DNA of 64,000 nucleotides from Stenopsyche tienmushanensis (lineage: Eukaryota; Arthropoda; Insecta; Trichoptera; Stenopsychidae). Location: positions 682,001 through 746,000 of the forward strand of contig WACJ01000520.1 of NCBI GenBank assembly GCA_008973525.1. The letters are read 5' to 3'. Of this stretch, positions 10,055 through 23,215 are shown piece by piece. The notes beneath the pieces are model-generated. The model worked only from the letters and a program-made list of their open reading frames with translations. It made no database searches and had not been told where the DNA came from. Made by a program: the position numbers and the translations under genes. Positions within the stretch are counted from its first letter, which is position 1. Each line of letters starts with the position of its first letter.

Positions 10055-12847
10055 CATAAATATTAATAAGTTCAATTTACTAAATTTGTTCTATCACATC
10101 TTCACAATCTAGGATTTAACCCAATTTACTTGATTTTAATTTATTACATCCATACTATATGTCATCACGTGACCTGATCATACATACTATAAATCTGATG
10201 CATCCATATAATTGGGCCACGTCACCCATACGTCCCAATTAATGATGCAACATAATTGGAGCGAAATTTTATTGTGCGCAATGTCGTTAACTGGAGTTTA
10301 ATTTTATCTGCGGACAGTTTAATTGAACGGTCATTATTGAATTACTATTCGACGTAATAAATTTTAACTCGCCTGATAAATCAATAATCAGAGCTATTTC
10401 GCTATGAAGATCTGTCTTATCTAATCTTAGTTCGGCCTTATCTAACTATTCGCAGCGACACAATTGTTTATTAACAATAGCTCGTCCTATGGGGAGCTTA
10501 GATAATTCTGCGAATGTTTTTCGATATAATATCGCAGCAACGCGTTTCCTTCGAAACAATCAAAAGAAAAAAGGATATAGCATAAGGTATGAGGATTTAT
10601 GTCGGGATGTAACGAAAGAAAAGGGTATTACGCGGAACGACGCATATTGCCCGGATTTATTCTTCCCTCATGCCGATCCTCCGCTCAATGAATATCCTTT
10701 GAAATAGTTTTCTGGCACAATCCATTTTTCTTGATGTCTTATATGTATTATCCTGCGAGCTAACGTGGCATCCTGCGATGGGGGGAAAAGCGACTCAGAC
10801 AAATGGCGCCGGGATGTTTTCCAACGTAACAGGGATGAAAACGAATCGACATATTTGTATAACAGGAATATAAAAATAGCATTACGCTCACGTACATAAA
10901 AGAAATTATTTACAGACGAACGACGATAAAGAAAACGGAATAGCGTCGACACTGTATCGTAATGATTTATATTCACTGTCGATATCAAAGCATTTTTATT
11001 ATCATCACTATAATTACGCCGGAAAAGGCTATTCCTTATTCGATTAATAGGTATTTGTCTCGAAGAAAACACTAACGAAATCAATCAGCGATTTTCATCG
11101 TCTTTGTCGGCCATCTTGATATTTTCGATGGGATAAGAAACATGATAAATTCGCCAATACGGGGAATCACCGTCGCCCCTCAAATCTGCTAAGAAAACAC
11201 CCTAATGTCTCATTCATATCAATGAATCTACATTTATATGCGCATTTATCGTCGCGCACTCGATTAAATTGTTTAAATAGGCGTAATTTATGACTTTTAT
11301 AATGATATTTGCATCGTTGTTCGTTAGCATAGGTTCCCCATAAATAAGATAATTCAGCCTCGTCGAGATGTTTGATCGCTCATTTGCACTAGACGACTTT
11401 ATCTGCATTTTATTGTGGCTTTGATCTGATAACATCTCTTCATATTGCTGGCTGAGATTAAAATAAATCAAACATTTTTCTTTCTATTTGGATTCATGTT
11501 TTTCGTTTTTGATCTGCAAAAATCCACCCATTTCATCGTCGTTTCGCGTAGCTTATTTTTGTTTAGGTCAGTTGTAAAATGACATTGAGCATTTGATAGG
11601 AAAACAGACGTCTAAAAATGGAGATCAGAAAAAAACAAGACAACTGGACTTTTTAGCAGGACTTCGAATAGTAATTTTTTTTCATTTTGGTTTTTGTTCC
11701 AGTTCACTTCAAAATGTTTATATTGGTTCGGTTACGGTTTTCTTTCTAGGAAAAATAACGATTTTACCGGTTACTTTAGGATGGTTTTATATTTAAGTCT
11801 TCGGAGAAAGAGACCCGACTGCGAGACTCTGATAACGAGACTATCCTCCGTTAATTGCACTTCAAGCTTTTATTAACGTGATTCTCTATATATACCGAAA
11901 AAATTGCTTTCACACATCAAATAAATATATTTCTACGCTTTCAGCCAGGTTTCATTCTGAATCGCAATATTCAGACATATTTTCCTGTAAATTTGGCGTG
12001 TTAACATTCTTGGCAACCAAATATCTTTTTACTAACTAACTTATTTTTTACGTGCCAAGATGGTAATGCAATATTGTCTTCCAGTATTGTTTATTAAAAA
12101 TTTTCGGCAATTCGGCAAGAAAATTGGATATTTTGATAATTTTCTCAATCGTTCTTCAGTTCATAATTTCGGAAGTTTCTTCTTAAACCCATTGTTCAAT
12201 TATAATTGTTTGCTCCTTGAGCTTAATTTTGATATGATAAACATATTAAATTTCAGCAACGTAATATGCTCATGTAAGAAATCGACGTTGAAAATCAAGA
12301 TATAACGCTGCCAAAAAAGTAAACTGGGATACGATTCAAAAGTAAATTCCGAGTAAAATTTGAATATCGTTTATAAATATAATCGATGTTGACATGCCTT
12401 GCCAATTTCTTAACTTTCTTAAATTAAAGTTGAGCCATTAGTGCTCATGTAGTTATAATAGCCTTCCTTAATTATCTTCCGCAATTCATTATTGCTCAAG
12501 CTCATTTAAATTTTCATCCATTTTCCAAGAATTGATTGACATCTTCATGATTATTTTTTTATTATATCTTTCATGCATATTACATTGGTCAATCTTCCTG
12601 AAACGCTTTTTTTAATTCATCGTAATTGCTATATGACAAACAATACAAATATGATTATATAATTTGAAGTCAACTTCTTGGTTCCAAAGGTCGTAGTACA
12701 CTTATAATGTTAGCAAATAAATAAAATTTCCATAACATCGCAAAAGACAATAATAACGACCTGAAACAAACAACTATGTTTATAATCTATCAGTTTATCA
12801 ATAAATTACATGATTATATTTTATTAAATTATATTTGACATTGTTAA
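10055..12847. other. Intronic unique-looking sequence, no gene seen
   Basis: AT-rich intron with scattered GATA-type words (TTATCT at about 10420-10445). Open frames are short, lack motifs, and mostly overlap on opposite strands. No gene or repeat is supported. Confidence 0.4.
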
Positions 12848-13110
12848 GTAAGGAGCGGGGGTGCTCTCGGGGGCAGAGACCTTGGGTGGCTCCCCGCTCC
12901 CATGCGCTTGTTGGAATGGCCGCGCTAACGCACGGGTCCGTTCTTCTATCGGATCACGTTCAGCCGGACGTATGAATGAGGGTGGACGGGCGTCGAACAA
13001 AAGACTCTTCTCTAAATGACTCTTTATTCAAACGAGAGAGAGAGAGATCAAGCTGCGGGAAGGACGTCCTCCCTCAGCCAAGGCCAACCGCCGCGTTGTG
13101 CGCGCACCGT
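12848..13110 (+). repeat. GC-rich dispersed repeat 'GCR', copy 1
   Basis: Begins near AGGAGCGGGGG and ends near TTGTGCGCGCACC. It is closely similar to 15665-15925 and more distantly to 49720-49925. Common blocks are GGACGGGCGTCGAAC, GACTCTTTATTCAAACGAG and GTCCTCCCTCAGCCAAGG. The internal TTTATT and the length suggest a solo LTR, but TG..CA ends and target duplications were not established. Confidence 0.85.
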
Positions 13111-13112
13111 AC

Positions 13113-13210
13113 GTCGAGGTGTAGTAAATACATCACCGATAGGGAAAGGTTAATATAACAATTTGAAAAACATATATGTAATGTATATATGTATACATAG
13201 ATTAGATATT
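13113..13210 (+). repeat. Dispersed repeat 'GAGGTG', copy 1
   Basis: About 95 bases (GTCGAGGTGTAGTAAATACA ... ACATAGATTAGA) nearly identical to 25128-25228. It directly abuts the GC-rich repeat, so the GC-rich element may have inserted at its edge. Class unknown. Confidence 0.85.
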
Positions 13211-13214
13211 TACT

Positions 13215-13442
13215 GCCCCTAGGCTTCACCTAAGCTCGCAAATTAGTAGTTACGCCACTGTTTCCATGCGTCCAGATTTCGGCGGAAATGTCTCGATTTA
13301 GTAGCCTTCATCGTGTTGGTGAGATGTACGATTTCTGTTAGATAAAAAATTCAATCCCGAATTTTTGGGGATTACGTTTACTAATCCCGGGATTCATGAG
13401 CACCTAAAACTGTCCGGGATCCCGGGACTGGATTCCCTAGCT
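13215..13442. mobile_element. hAT-like terminal sequences
   Basis: The minus strand at about 13260 shows AGTGGCGTAACTA, the usual start of many hAT terminal repeats. At 13347-13440 the minus strand starts TAGGGAATCCAGTCCCGGGA with nested CCGGGATCCCGG palindromes. A related end lies at 24612-24690 on the plus strand. No transposase is present. Confidence 0.45.
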
Positions 13443-15664
13443 ATGACAATCCTGAACAAAATCCGTAAATGATCCCATAGAAAATAAACAATAAAATATA
13501 TAAGTTAAATAACTTACGCAATTTTTAATATATATAAAATCGCTGGCGGTTAAAAGCTTAACACATTTTATGCGGGGCCAGTGTAATCAAAGCTTAAGCT
13601 ATTAAATTTATATTTGCGTTTTGTCTAGAAGTATAATTGTTTGTTTGTCTTTGCGTTGATGTTGATGGCTGTTCTATGTTTCCCGCAAAATATGTGTTGA
13701 GATACAACTTGTCTTATTCAAATAATATATCTTTGTTATCATTAATATCGATTTATCGTTATGAAATGTTATGATACCACATCGGTGTTGCTTATTAGAG
13801 CGTGGATACAAATTTGTATTTAATACATATATGAATCATTTCCGTTTTATCATATTTCTTCGTTTTGATAGAATCCGCTCTGCAAGAAAATTAGTGATTT
13901 CGTTTGGATTGCTTCCAATTAATTCTGATCATTGGATTATTTCCAGATTTGTTCAGCTCTCGACCTTGATTTCGCCCTAGAAGGTTATTCGCAAATATTT
14001 CCAAGATTTTCCACGCATTCAAACAACGATCGGCAAACGTTTGCCTCATTATTGATGGATATAAAGGCAGAGATCAATCAGAATCGACGTGTGTCTGCTA
14101 GAAATGCAAACAGTCTTCGTGTGGCGACAGTTGGTTTTACAATGGTAAAGCAAAACCATCGACCTACATGTATACGCTTCATGTCGCATTTTAATTGTTG
14201 GTCGCGGAGAGGACACTTGTGGTTGTTTTGCGCATTTTCTAACACCATGTTTGCCTCGGCTGAAATATTTGCATTGCTATAGTTTAAGCGAGGTGAACGC
14301 ATTGCTTAAGAATGGAGAACCTTAACGAGCAAGGACTCGCTTCGTCGTCCGATGGCTGCGTAACATCTCGTCCAAATATAGACACGCAAAACCCGACAAC
14401 ACCAGAAATGATTTCATGCATGAAAAATAGTTTTTTGTCCCCGCGGATCCAAAGTACGACCATTATTTCGCAACGACCTAATAACTCGGTAATCTGCGGC
14501 ACAGCAATTCTCGTGTACCCGGACAATAAATTCAATACCATAATAAATTTACTCTCTTTGGGTCTCGCATAATGTTGTATATCACGATAAATATATTTTT
14601 AGCCCTTGACACAAGCATTGAACGCGCTTTTTTCATGCCTTTGTCTTTCAGCGCGCCTTTGTTTAGTGATTCGCTGTGAATTAGTCGACGGCGATAAAGG
14701 GCTTAAATTATTTGACCCGCAATTGTACGATTTTTTCAAAACTAATTGATACTTTGTACTAAATCCACCAAATTAAAGGTCTCCAGTTTGGATCACCAAA
14801 ACATCATCAATTTTGAATATTCTAATTTCAGTGTCTTCCAATTGTATAGTGCATCCGCTTGATAGAAATATTCATTTTTTAGCAAATCCTATGATTCAAT
14901 ACATTTTTGTTTTTCTCAGACTGTTTGGATTTGTAACCTAATTATTTACATTACTGCAATATATTTGTGCATTAACTTTCACTCGTTGACGATCATGACC
15001 TGGACAAGTTCTCGCTCGTTGTTTGGACACTCGCTGCTCTAAATTACATTTGAAACAATCTTGCTATTTTTTATTGGCAAACTGAGAAGACAGAGCTTAG
15101 TATTATCCCATTATCATGGCATATTGAGCTTTAAAATTGTATATTTTCTGCTTATTTGGAACTTCAGGCACGACGCTAATCGTATCAATGGTTTTATTAA
15201 ATTCGCCATTATCAGCATTTTGATTGCTTCAATAAAGCCGAGTTGGTAACAGTTGATGTGGCGTGTTCTATAATTTCGAATAGTTTTTTTCCAATTATCA
15301 ATGTGTGTTTGCTTCGAAATTATGCTCATACAGCAGATTTCCATTATATATTTCATACGATCATCGAGCAAGAAAGACTTATTGTATTTATAATGCGATT
15401 AGAGAGTCAATTTGTTTCAATTAGGCTTTCGTATGGCGAATTAATTATATCGTCATTGTCAGTGAGCTTTGACGTATAATATTTTATGAAAATTATGGCA
15501 AAGCCGACGAGTGTTATTGTTCTAAATTTGAGTTAATTTGATTTTGATGGCCGGCGTATTTAATTTCACATTCTTGATTGATGTTTTTATCCTATTTCAA
15601 ATTTTATTTATCATATCGAATCTCATTTTGATAATTATTGTCGATTTCTTTGTGCTTTTATTAC
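13443..15664. other. Intronic unique-looking sequence, no gene seen
   Basis: The overlapping frames at 14078-14572 are open on both strands for about 85 codons but show no motif and no splice context. The rest is AT-rich and unremarkable. Confidence 0.4.
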
Positions 15665-15925
15665 GTAGGAGCGGGGGCGCTCTCGGGGCAGAGTCCCTGG
15701 GCGGCTCCCCGCTTTCATGCGCTCGTCGGGATGCCCGCGCTAATGCACGGGTCCGTTCTTCTTTCGGATCATGTGTAGCCGGACGGATGGATGAAGATGG
15801 ACGGGCGTCGAACAAAAAGACTTCTCTAGATGACTCTTTATTCAAACGAGAAAGAGAGAGATCGGGCTGCAGGAAGGACGTCCTCCCTCAGCCAAGGCCA
15901 ACCGCCGCGTTGTGCGCGCACCCTT
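15665..15925 (+). repeat. GC-rich dispersed repeat 'GCR', copy 2
   Basis: Closely matches 12848-13110 along its whole length, with scattered substitutions and small indels. A short frame through both copies (FKRERERS, PQPRPTAALCAH) is incidental to the repeat. Confidence 0.85.
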
Positions 15926-17091
15926 TCTTTCCCTCTCCCCGCAGTCCACGCTTCACTTAGTTATATTTTTGCACCATGATTTGTGACGGATCCATGTACG
16001 TTTAGAAACTTCTATTTTATTTGTGACATTTCTTATTTATTTTCGACTGATTCGTCGACTCAAATTTCTATATTAGGAAATATACTATGAAATCACTATT
16101 CAAACTATGTGACTTACTTTCAAATCAGATTCAAACACATCCTCTTCAATGTCACAGTAGATACTTTAGCATCAAAGTCTTTCAGTCGATGTTGCGTTGT
16201 TATTATTTTGGCGCAATTTATTGACAACAACATATTGCTTCTTTGATGCTCGTTATAACCGAGTTTGATTGTATTTATCTGCATAAATTGAATCTCATTA
16301 AATACACTGGCAACACGCTTTAGTAGAATGATTGAATCGGTGATCATCCCCATTATTGAAATGTATCAACCTCGTTGTTAAATATTTATGATACCAAAAT
16401 AGTATTTATATATTCTAGGGTTTCATTGCTTTAAACACCCTTTATCAAACTACACGTCACTCGTGGGATTATTGGGTTTATAATATAATCTATTATATGC
16501 CTTTAAGAATGGTTGTATCATGCTACAAATTGTATATAGAATTAGAATTTCGAAGTTTTAAAATATCGCCATTAATTGGATGCCAAACTCGTAACATACA
16601 TCTTTTCAATGAGATCACTTGAACGTGCTGCTCTTTGGCTTTGTATGGTTCGATCGATTTTCCCTGTCTGAAAATTTTTATTCTTGTTGTTTGTTTGTTC
16701 TCTTATTTTCGGGATGATATTTGCATTTTGAAAACGCGTTTATCAATCATGTGTCTCTTCGGACACGTATTCGATATCTCCAATCTCGGCGGCAATAAAT
16801 TGGAAAACGTCGAAATAAAATTGTATCCCCCCCGGGCTGGGGGATAATTTTAGAACGTCGAAAGCGTCGTAAATCCGGCACAATTATGAAGTAAGTTCTT
16901 ATTCCGAAAATAGCGTCTATTCTTGGGGCTGTGTGGAAAATCGATTTTCTTTCCACTCCCTTATCGTATATCTTTTAATAAATTAGTTCTGTTTTATTTT
17001 GATGCTTCCAAACGCGCATATAACGCGATCCGACATTGAAAAACATGTATTACAGGATTAGAAATATCTAATTTTATCTTTCATCAATGGA
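15926..17091. other. Intronic sequence, no gene seen
   Basis: No repeat copy, transposase motif or exon was recognised in this AT-rich stretch. Confidence 0.4.
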
Positions 17092-18240
17092 GGTATTATT
17101 AGGGGAACCAAAGGTGTTTACGTATTTAGTAAAAAAAGTTCTGATATATTTAAGTAACAAAATTTTTATATACAACGTTATAAAATAAAATTCCCTTCGA
17201 TCTCTTTTATGTAAAATCTTTTCGGCTTTAAAGCAAATCAAGATTTTAAAAGCATTTCCATTCAGCTGCATTTTTTAATCGTTTTTCTCTCAGGTTGTGC
17301 TTCATGGACCTGAAAAGATGAATATCCATCGGTCGAGGTCCAGTGAATAAAGAGGTTGTGGTAACATTTCCCAGTTTAATTTCGATATTTTATCCAGTGT
17401 CCATTTTATCCATAATGAATTGTTCCCCACATATCCCACCATATGCACAAAAAAACTTTTTTTTATAGTCGATATAAGCGTAGAAGTTGAGCTCGGTGAA
17501 GGCGTGCGATACCCATCCTACCCCGTAATACCCATCCTATTCGTTTTTCCAATAAGTTTTAAATGTGTTTGCACAGTGGTCCATGATGTCCCAGTCATGT
17601 TGTTGAGCGACACGCGAATGCGCGGATACCAGACGGCAAAATGTTAATATTAGGGGGACCGAAAAGTTTTCGCGTATTTAGTAAAAAAAAGTTCTAATTT
17701 ATTAATAACAAAAAAAAAAAATATTAGAACATAAAATATAATTTCCATCATTATTCAACACATTTCCATCGCATTGGCATTCCTTAGATTTTTTTGAATC
17801 GTTTTTCTTACCCTGCATATCCCACCATATGTGTAAAATAACCTTTTTTTATAGACAATCCAGGCTTAGTCATGTTATTAAAGAAGCATAGCATGTATTT
17901 TTGGTGTGTTCTATGAAGGCGTGCGGTACCCATCCTATCGCATAACACCTATCCTATTCTTTTTGCCGATGAGTTTTAAATGATCCCAATGGAATACCAG
18001 TCTTTGCGATAATTCCTCGATTTTTTGCCATGGATTTGAATCGATTTGGGATTTTGGGGCATCGTTATCGAAATTCGATCCTCTCATTCTCAGTTCATCC
18101 TTTAAGCTTCTATTGCCAGATTCAAATTTCTGGAACCAATAATGACATCTGCGAACTATTACCACTTCACCATAAACATCTTTGATTTTTTCACATAATG
18201 TTTAACAATATTAGTGTTCGGATGCAAACTTAAAGTCTCA
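17092..18240 (-). mobile_element. Two adjacent degraded mariner-like copies
   Basis: Similar ends occur at 17092 (TTAGGGGAACC) and 17650 (TTAGGGGGACC), each followed by GTATTTAGTAAAAAAA. Both copies then contain CATATCCCACCATATG and TACCCATCCTA blocks. The right copy encodes on the minus strand a mariner helix-turn-helix segment (WFQKFESGNRSLKDE, residues about 10-24 of the frame ending at 17935), followed by ELSQRL and a broken LKLIGK. Stops and deletions show both copies are dead. Confidence 0.8.
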
Positions 18241-19128
18241 AAAGACACGAATACTCTTTAATCCCCCGAATATATTGGGAATAGTTAAGAGTGTACCAAC
18301 TTTCAGCAAATCACATTCACACGAATCACTCTCTGTTAGGACATCTGTTACAATGATTTACTTTCGCTTGAATCTCTCATTTGTTAGATCGATTTGGGCA
18401 TTAAATCCATCATCGATCCCAATCTTTCGCAAAGAGCATCTCTCCATTTACAGAGCGTAATTATTAAATTGCTTCATTATGTGATTTTTATTAAATTATA
18501 GTGGATTCGTTTTCGAATCGTTGCTGAAATTGCACAAAAGCGGAAATACCGCAATTTGTTTCGTTGTCCAATATAAGCGTCGATGCCATGTTTTTCAATG
18601 GAGCTCATTGTTGCGTCTATTTATCTTATAATGATAATTTGACGTTTAAATTGAGCCACATTTGCTTGCCAGAAAATGGGGTTCGTTAGACCCCCTCTCG
18701 CATTATAAAAATGCCTTAATGGATTCGAATTTTTTCCCTGTTATAAGATCGAAAATAGTCGGAATTCCCAAGCGATAAGCACACCATGAAACTTTTCCCC
18801 AATTATATATATTTTTGTAATGCCACGACGCATGCACGAAAGCAACATAATAGCCGAGTTAAATCCGTTTTTAGAACTCGTTATTATAATATTCGACATG
18901 ATTTTTAGTCTGCTTATTGCTAAAAATATGCAGCTTTTTATCTATTCCAACATCCGCAGTCAAATTTTAAACCTTTGCCCTCCTATCATGCAGATATGCT
19001 ATTATCATATCTAAACTAATTCTATGCTTAGCGACAGATTGATCCCCAAAAAACTCTGTAATTGGAAACGATCGTTTGTATGCAAAATAGAGAATTGTTT
19101 AAAAAAGAATGTATATATATTTAACGTT
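18241..19128. other. Intronic sequence, no gene seen
   Basis: Nothing beyond short motif-less frames. Confidence 0.4.
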
Positions 19129-19129
19129 G

Positions 19130-19765
19130 TTAAATTGTTGTGATAATAATATTAGTACAAAGGTGCCAGTAATAATTTGAGTTCTACGTTTTTGAGAAAA
19201 AAACTGCTCACACCGTTTTTTCTTTTCTTCCTGATCAACAATGCTCGTCAAAACGCCTCGTCTGTTCGCTAATTCTGGCAATTGCATCTTTTAGATTGTC
19301 TAGTTGAAAACAATATTTTGTTGAATTGATCGTTTCACCTTGCTGAAGTAGCTCATAATAAACTACCCCATTCCAGTCCCAACAAATGCATAGCAAAACT
19401 TTTTTTGGATGTAGGCTAGGTATAGCTACAGTTAAAGCTTCTGTACCCTTGGTCCAAGACCGTTTTCGTTGGATATTCTCATAGAGTATCCAACTTTCAT
19501 CTCCAGTGACAAGTCTCTTCAAAAAAGGTTGGCTATTATGTCGTTGGAGAAGAAGATCGCATGTTGAATTACGCTGAAGTTCATTTGAGTCAGTCAGTTC
19601 ATGAGGAAGTCACACATCTGAACGATTGATGTAGCCCAATGTTAGCTGTTTCGCGAACAGTATATCGCGGGGTTTTTTCAACCATGGCTATGATTAGATC
19701 TGTATTCATTTGCGAAAGAAACTTATGGGACAACCTAATATAATAGATATGAGGTTCAGATTTTT
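19130..19765 (-). mobile_element. Degraded mariner transposase
   Basis: In minus-strand order the remnant reads LPHELTDSN, FLKRLVTGDESWILYE (first catalytic Asp block), RKRSW, HPKKVLLCICWDWNGVVYYE, GETINS.KYC.QLDNLK, then ANRRGV in a shifted frame. These are the consecutive blocks of mariner transposases. Frameshifts and the loss of the second Asp block make it inactive. Confidence 0.92.
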
Positions 19766-20030
19766 TCAGAATTTCATATGGTGTACCAAATACACATCAT
19801 AGTAGCGCGCGGGTGTTTTTTCTTTTTAGCGAGTTAAGGGAAAGTCTAATAAATTCGGGCAGGACCGCATATGAGTCAAGATTTGTAACAATTATAAAAA
19901 TGAGATTTTTAATAATGATAATTTAATAATTTCACCACCCATTCCTATATAATCCCCTGTTTAAAAATTCGTATTCTAAAGATATAATCTTCATTTAAAT
20001 ATACATCACCGACAATAAATTTGGAAACGT

Positions 20031-20240
20031 TCAGTACTTAACGACTTGTGTCATCGTGAATATCTCATATTTGTGAGGTGGTCGGACATTTTCAATTATT
20101 ATGTTTTTGATAAAGTCTATATGAAGTCCATATTTTGGGCGGCCCGGTATTTTCCTGTCCTTCAATGTTACAGTCTCATGTTGTCTTCTAATTGTGTAAA
20201 ACACCCCTTTGTTGGAAATCTTCAATTTTTATTTAGCAAT
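20031..20240 (-). mobile_element. Tc1-like transposase N-terminal fragment
   Basis: The minus strand encodes a helix-turn-helix segment with TIRRQHETVTLKDRKIPGRP, typical of the linker between the two HTH domains of Tc1-type transposases. A related piece is at 54183-54365. No ends were recognised. Confidence 0.65.
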
Positions 20241-20349
20241 TCCCTGATTGAAATCCTTTCAGTTTGTATTTTAATAATAGAGGTTCTAGGAATGACTCTT
20301 TATTTTTTTCTTATATTTCAAGTACACATTATGATGTATTGTTAAGTAG

Positions 20350-21880
20350 AAGGACTATAGCATTAAAAATACATAGATAACGATCAGTTCTTTATGTTTT
20401 TACATAAAACCCAAGCGTTTCCACACTTATTGTCCGCTATGAACATCGCTTATGTACGACTACTGATATGAGAAGTTGTAAAATTATTGCAAAATGCTTA
20501 CCGTGCGTCACGTTACCGTACGGTCACACTCATTTTGCTTATATTATTACTGATATCCCTATGTCTTTCGATGTATATTTTCTTCGTCTTGAAGCATGTT
20601 TTTGCTGAACTTTTGGACATAACTGGATCTAATTGTTCGAATGACAATGAAATTAATGATGCAATTAGAATTCATGCTTATTGATCTACGTACGTGACTA
20701 ATTTTAATTTGAAAGCTTCCATTTGCTGTGAGTGTATATAAGTTTTTTAACATATGAAATATTCATAACTTCTGTGTATTAATTTTTTCCACATATAACC
20801 TTACGTATTTATTTTATGTGTCTCATGGTTTTATGGGTCAAGGCATTCGGTATCACCTTTGCGTATTCCATGTCATGGCATGAAGACAAATACCCCGTCG
20901 ATCTTCTTGTAATAATAACAGGTTGAATTCGCAATTCGAAGTCGTATGAAAATATTGTTTCATCGTATGCAAAATTCAGAGCGAGCCTTCGTCTCATCTG
21001 ACTTTCAAAGCAAACGCTGTCTTCGTGCTATTTTATGATGATGGAAAAATGTGTTTACATTTTGCATGCGATTATCATCGATTAACTTTGTCCTTTCTGG
21101 CAAAATGAGTCCAATTACGTGTTGTAAATGTGCGTTGTTTGAGCGCGAAAGACGATAAGGAGTGGCGGCCATGGCCACAATAGGTTGAATGTCATTTCCT
21201 ATTTGCACCGGGAAACGTCTCGCGAAGAATTCTTGCACGAAGAGGTTGCCAATCGATCGGAAAAGCCTTTTCCGTATTTATTTCCAGCCGCTTAAACGAA
21301 TCGACGTTGAATCATTCTCCTGATTAAAATTTATCGTTCTTTCCCCCCCAAATTATTGCTGAGATGGGCTATGCGATAACGCCCAAAATGGTTCGTTATC
21401 TTGACTTATTACTCACCACCCCAAAGTCAGGTTCTTTTATCGATCGTTTTAATCGCTTTTGGCCTAATTTGTATGTGGAATATTTTGCAGGTGTGGGGGC
21501 CCAAAATTTAATTAGTCAAGCAAGTCGACGACATGAAATGCATAGCTAATGTTGCAAAACACCCCGCGTGCATATTAACCTTGCAAGGAGACCCTGAATT
21601 GCATTCGCAATGGCTTAGTGTGTTTTCACCACGTTCGTTTTCATTTACGACGTTTTATTAAACTACTATTTATAGGTTTTAATTGTGCATTTAATATTAT
21701 TCATATACACGTACGGTCAATAACCATCTATCATAGTTCTGCTTCTTGATGTATACATATCCATAATGCATTTTTCTAATGATGCATGATTTTTATACGA
21801 TTGCTTTTCATTAGGATAAGATAATTATAAATAGGATTTTAAGTGGAAAAGGATATGAGTGGGTGATAAAATTATCATTT
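20350..21880. other. Intronic unique-looking sequence, no gene seen
   Basis: AT-rich intron with only short motif-less frames. Confidence 0.4.
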
Positions 21881-21881
21881 C

Positions 21882-22006
21882 GGAGAATGTCGCGTAAAAA
21901 ATACAAAGACTACATCATGAGCCTTTGTGAAAAAATGATTTTTAAGTTAATGGGTAGCATCTAAAATTAAATTTGTAATTAGTGGAACCGCTTCTTCAAC
22001 AACAAC
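21882..22006 (-). repeat. Tigger-associated segment, copy 1
   Basis: Shares GAATGTC..GTAAAA.AATACAAAGACTAC and a downstream CTAAAATTAAATTT block with 23087-23215. It borders the non-autonomous Tigger copy at 22038 and may derive from the interior of a fuller element. Confidence 0.6.
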
Positions 22007-22037
22007 TACATACATTGCTGAATACTTAATGTATATA

Positions 22038-22732
22038 CAGCAGACCTGTGGTAATCCGACAAACATTTTGCAAGGCAGTGTCGCATTGTCGATTTTGCCG
22101 GACTATAGAGTACCACTCCCGACCCCTTGTAATCCGGAACTTTTTGGAAAGGAGTACTTGTTATCCGAAAAAATATTAAACTTATGAGATCTACATAGAT
22201 AATACAAGGTTTCATATTGTATACTTAACGTCATAAACACAACGGTAATAGCAGTTATAAAAAAATAAAAATCTATTACCGTCATCAAACATATTCCATG
22301 ACGATTTTTGAAGTGTTTTAATTTTTCCTTGTTAGCTACAAAGTCTTATTTTATGTTATCTTTTTGTAAAACAACATGACCAATATGTGTCCAGAAATAG
22401 GTGTATGCTTGTTTCTTTCCTGAAGAAACCACATATATAAAGCGTCCTCCACCTTTAGATGTTAAGCTTTCTTAAAAGTTTGCCTCTTGCCTGGCCCACA
22501 ATCAATAGTGGATACGAACTTTTGAATGTTCTTGTGTTTCTTTTTTGTATCATAAATTGTAGATCGTCCTACGCCATACTCATTTGCCAACTGACAAAGA
22601 GATTCATTGCGATTTAGGCAGTCCATTACATTGACGATGCTTTACCGTGCATATGCACTATACTTGTATTGGTATGTCGGACTACAGGGGGTGCCGGATT
22701 AGACCGGGGGCGAATAACCACGGGTCTGCTGC
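22038..22732 (-). mobile_element. Non-autonomous Tigger/pogo element with terminal inverted repeats
   Basis: The ends CAGCAGACCTGTGGTAATCC (22038) and its inverted partner CAGCAGACCCGTGGTTATTC (read from 22732) bracket about 695 bases next to TA dinucleotides. On the minus strand the 5' part encodes a jerky/Tigger HTH (CQLANEYGVGRSTIYDTKKK, then CGPGKRQTFKKA, with a stop after). The middle of the transposase is missing. The element at 50965-51515 has the same internal deletion structure. Confidence 0.85.
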
Positions 22733-23086
22733 ATATCAGTTCGGTTCCGTTTTTCGTTGAGGTCATGATTTTCCTATTTATTTTTTCGAGATTTTCTAGA
22801 ATATATGATAACAATATTAACTCTTACGCGACGGGCTCATATGTAACCAATGATAGCTACTGTAACGGGGCGAATTCGGAATAAAAGCAATAAAAGGGTT
22901 AAAACCAGCGGGTATTTTTTTTCGTTTTCGTTATTTTTCCTGGAATAAAAGTTGTTCATGTGGAGATTTCCCATTGCCTTCTACACATATTTAAATTAAG
23001 ATTGTACCATTAAGATACCACACAAAAATGGTTGGCGAAAAGATCGTTATACCTTATTCTGTTTTTATATCATGAATACGTTCCAG

Positions 23087-23215
23087 AGAATGTCTTGTAA
23101 AATAATACAAAGACTACACCATGATCCTTTGTGAGAAAATGGTTTCCAAGATTGCTGTTATGCCAGAGGCATTCTAAAATTAAATTTACAATTAGTTGAG
23201 CTGCTTCTTCGTCAT
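23087..23215 (-). repeat. Tigger-associated segment, copy 2
   Basis: Direct repeat of 21882-22006, somewhat diverged. On the minus strand an open stretch reads DEEAAQLIVNLILE, compatible with decayed transposase coding sequence. Confidence 0.55.

Noticed and set aside
12976..13158. Short frame (FKRERERS, PQPRPTAALCAH) also present at 15787-15960.
   Set aside because: It is kept only because both sites are copies of the same GC-rich repeat; not a gene.
14078..14572. Overlapping open frames of 74-116 codons on both strands in the long intron.
   Set aside because: No motif, no splice context, and openness on both strands suggests chance.
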